From positions 1 to 15,438 of the forward strand of contig CAAEDD010000201.1 in NCBI GenBank assembly GCA_900754515.1: a stretch of DNA of 15,438 nucleotides, read 5' to 3'. Source of the stretch: an uncultured Oscillospiraceae bacterium. Lineage in GTDB: Bacteria; Bacillota; Clostridia; Oscillospirales; Oscillospiraceae. Within the stretch, counting starts at the first letter, position 1. Each line of letters starts with the position of its first letter. Shown one piece after another: positions 14,973 through 15,438 of this stretch. Both the position numbers and the translations under genes were made by a program. A model generated the notes under the pieces. That model was not told where the DNA came from, searched no databases, and was given only the letters and a program-made list of their open reading frames with translations.

Positions 14973-15039
14973 CAAACTAAATTTCAATTGTCTTGCTTCA
15001 TTACGCAGAATATAGAAGGGATACCTGCTTAAAGAAAAC

Positions 15040-15071
15040 CGCTGCTGTCCGTCGGGTGACGGGCAGCAGCG
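15040..15071. terminator. Bidirectional intrinsic terminator between convergent genes
   Basis: CGCTGCTGTCCGTC (15040-15053) pairs with GACGGGCAGCAGCG (15058-15071) over 14 bp with one G-U and a GGGT loop. On the plus strand it is followed by ACATTCTTTATC, a weak U-rich tail. On the minus strand it is followed by a run equivalent to GTTTTCTTT, a better tail. It lies between the convergent Mrp operon and the trpB-like gene and should stop transcription from both sides, more efficiently for trpB. Confidence 0.75.
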
Positions 15072-15117
15072 ACATTCTTTATCACTTATACAATTATGTC
15101 AACCTATTTTCTCCTGC

Positions 15118-15438
15118 TCAGATCTCATTTCCCGGGAACTGGGGGATACCCTTGAGACCGGCCATGATGTCCTCGTCGGTGGGGATATAGTCACTCATTT
15201 CGCCGTTATTGAACTTCTCGTAGGCATACATGTCAAAGTAGCCGGTGCCGGTAAGTCCAAAGAGTATGGTTTTTTCTTCCCCGGTCTCCTTGCACTTCAG
15301 AGCCTCGTCCATGGCTACCTTGATTGCGTGGCTGGATTCGGGAGCGGGGAGTATGCCCTCAACCCGGGCAAACTGCTCTGCGGCGGCAAAGACGGAGGTC
15401 TGCTCCACAGAGGTGGCCTCTATATAGCCGTCGTGATA
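15118..15438 (-). CDS. trpB: TrpB2-like tryptophan synthase beta chain (partial, C-terminal 106 residues)
   Basis: The last 106 residues of a minus-strand gene; the stop TGA is at 15120-15118 and the start lies beyond the right edge. The segment begins YHDGYIEATSVEQTSVFAAA, continues with GILPAPESSHAI, and reaches ALKCKETGEEKTILFGLTGTGYFDM. The PAPESxHAI and LxGxGxFD motifs are characteristic of the PLP-dependent tryptophan synthase beta family, especially the TrpB2 branch (pyridoxal-phosphate-dependent, indole plus serine to tryptophan). The TrpB2 branch also occurs as stand-alone genes not linked to trpA. The neighbour upstream of it is unseen, so the trp-operon context cannot be judged. 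The C-terminus (SDYIPTDEDIMAGLKGIP) appears complete. There is no functional link to the Mrp operon. Confidence 0.85.
   Translation of the reverse strand, partial: YHDGYIEATSVEQTSVFAAAEQFARVEGILPAPESSHAIKVAMDEALKCKETGEEKTILFGLTGTGYFDMYAYEKFNNGEMSDYIPTDEDIMAGLKGIPQFPGNEI

Noticed and set aside
14811..15032. Small reading frame across the D4 end and the following gap
   Set aside because: It lies mostly inside D4 in a different frame, without a ribosome binding site.
1..15438. tRNA, rRNA, CRISPR array, insertion sequence or prophage
   Set aside because: No cloverleaf-like run, spaced direct repeats, transposase or integrase motifs were found by reading both strands.

Overview
This 15.4-kb window looks like part of a chromosome from an anaerobic, probably gut-type bacterium. 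Clostridia/Firmicutes is the best guess: genes have strong AGGAGG-type ribosome binding sites, some GTG starts and intrinsic terminators, and there is an AgrA/LytTR-like response regulator and a TrpB2-type tryptophan synthase beta chain. Frequent ATA isoleucine codons in fairly GC-rich genes would also suit Synergistota. This assignment is an inference, not a phylogenetic result.

Layout. (1) 1-281, minus strand: the receiver domain of a response regulator cut by the left edge, with a good sigma-A promoter at 351-379. (2) 517-5318, plus strand: a three-gene unit of APC-family amino acid/amine permease, YtcJ-like metal-dependent amidohydrolase (Amidohydro_3) and NhaC-family antiporter. A 38-nt near-perfect RNA hairpin lies between the last two genes, and an intrinsic terminator closes the unit at 5351-5400. 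(3) 5401-5684: AT-rich intergenic leader with a 9-bp inverted repeat and a tentative promoter. (4) 5685-14931, plus strand: ten tightly packed genes (most junctions overlap or are a few bases apart) for a multisubunit Mrp/Mnh-type cation/H+ antiporter. The order is MrpE, MrpF, MrpG, MbhD-like (DUF4040), an MbhE-MrpB fusion, MrpC, then four consecutive MrpD/NuoL/M/N-type antiporter subunits (called D1 to D4 here). (5) 14932-15117: two inverted repeats, one a bidirectional terminator. (6) 15118-15438, minus strand: the C-terminal 106 residues of a TrpB2-like protein cut by the right edge.

The large operon is the main item. Its first eight genes follow the gene order of the Na+-translocating half of archaeal membrane-bound hydrogenase (Mbh A to H). 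No hydrogenase or other redox genes follow, and no full-length MrpA is present. Instead three further antiporter subunits are added, and the operon then ends. All four antiporter subunits keep the conserved TM5 Glu, TM7 Lys, TM8 Lys and TM12 Lys, so all could be ion pumps. With the adjacent NhaC gene, the window is rich in Na+/H+ transport. The permease/amidohydrolase unit probably imports and hydrolyses an amide- or N-acyl-type compound whose identity cannot be read from the sequence.
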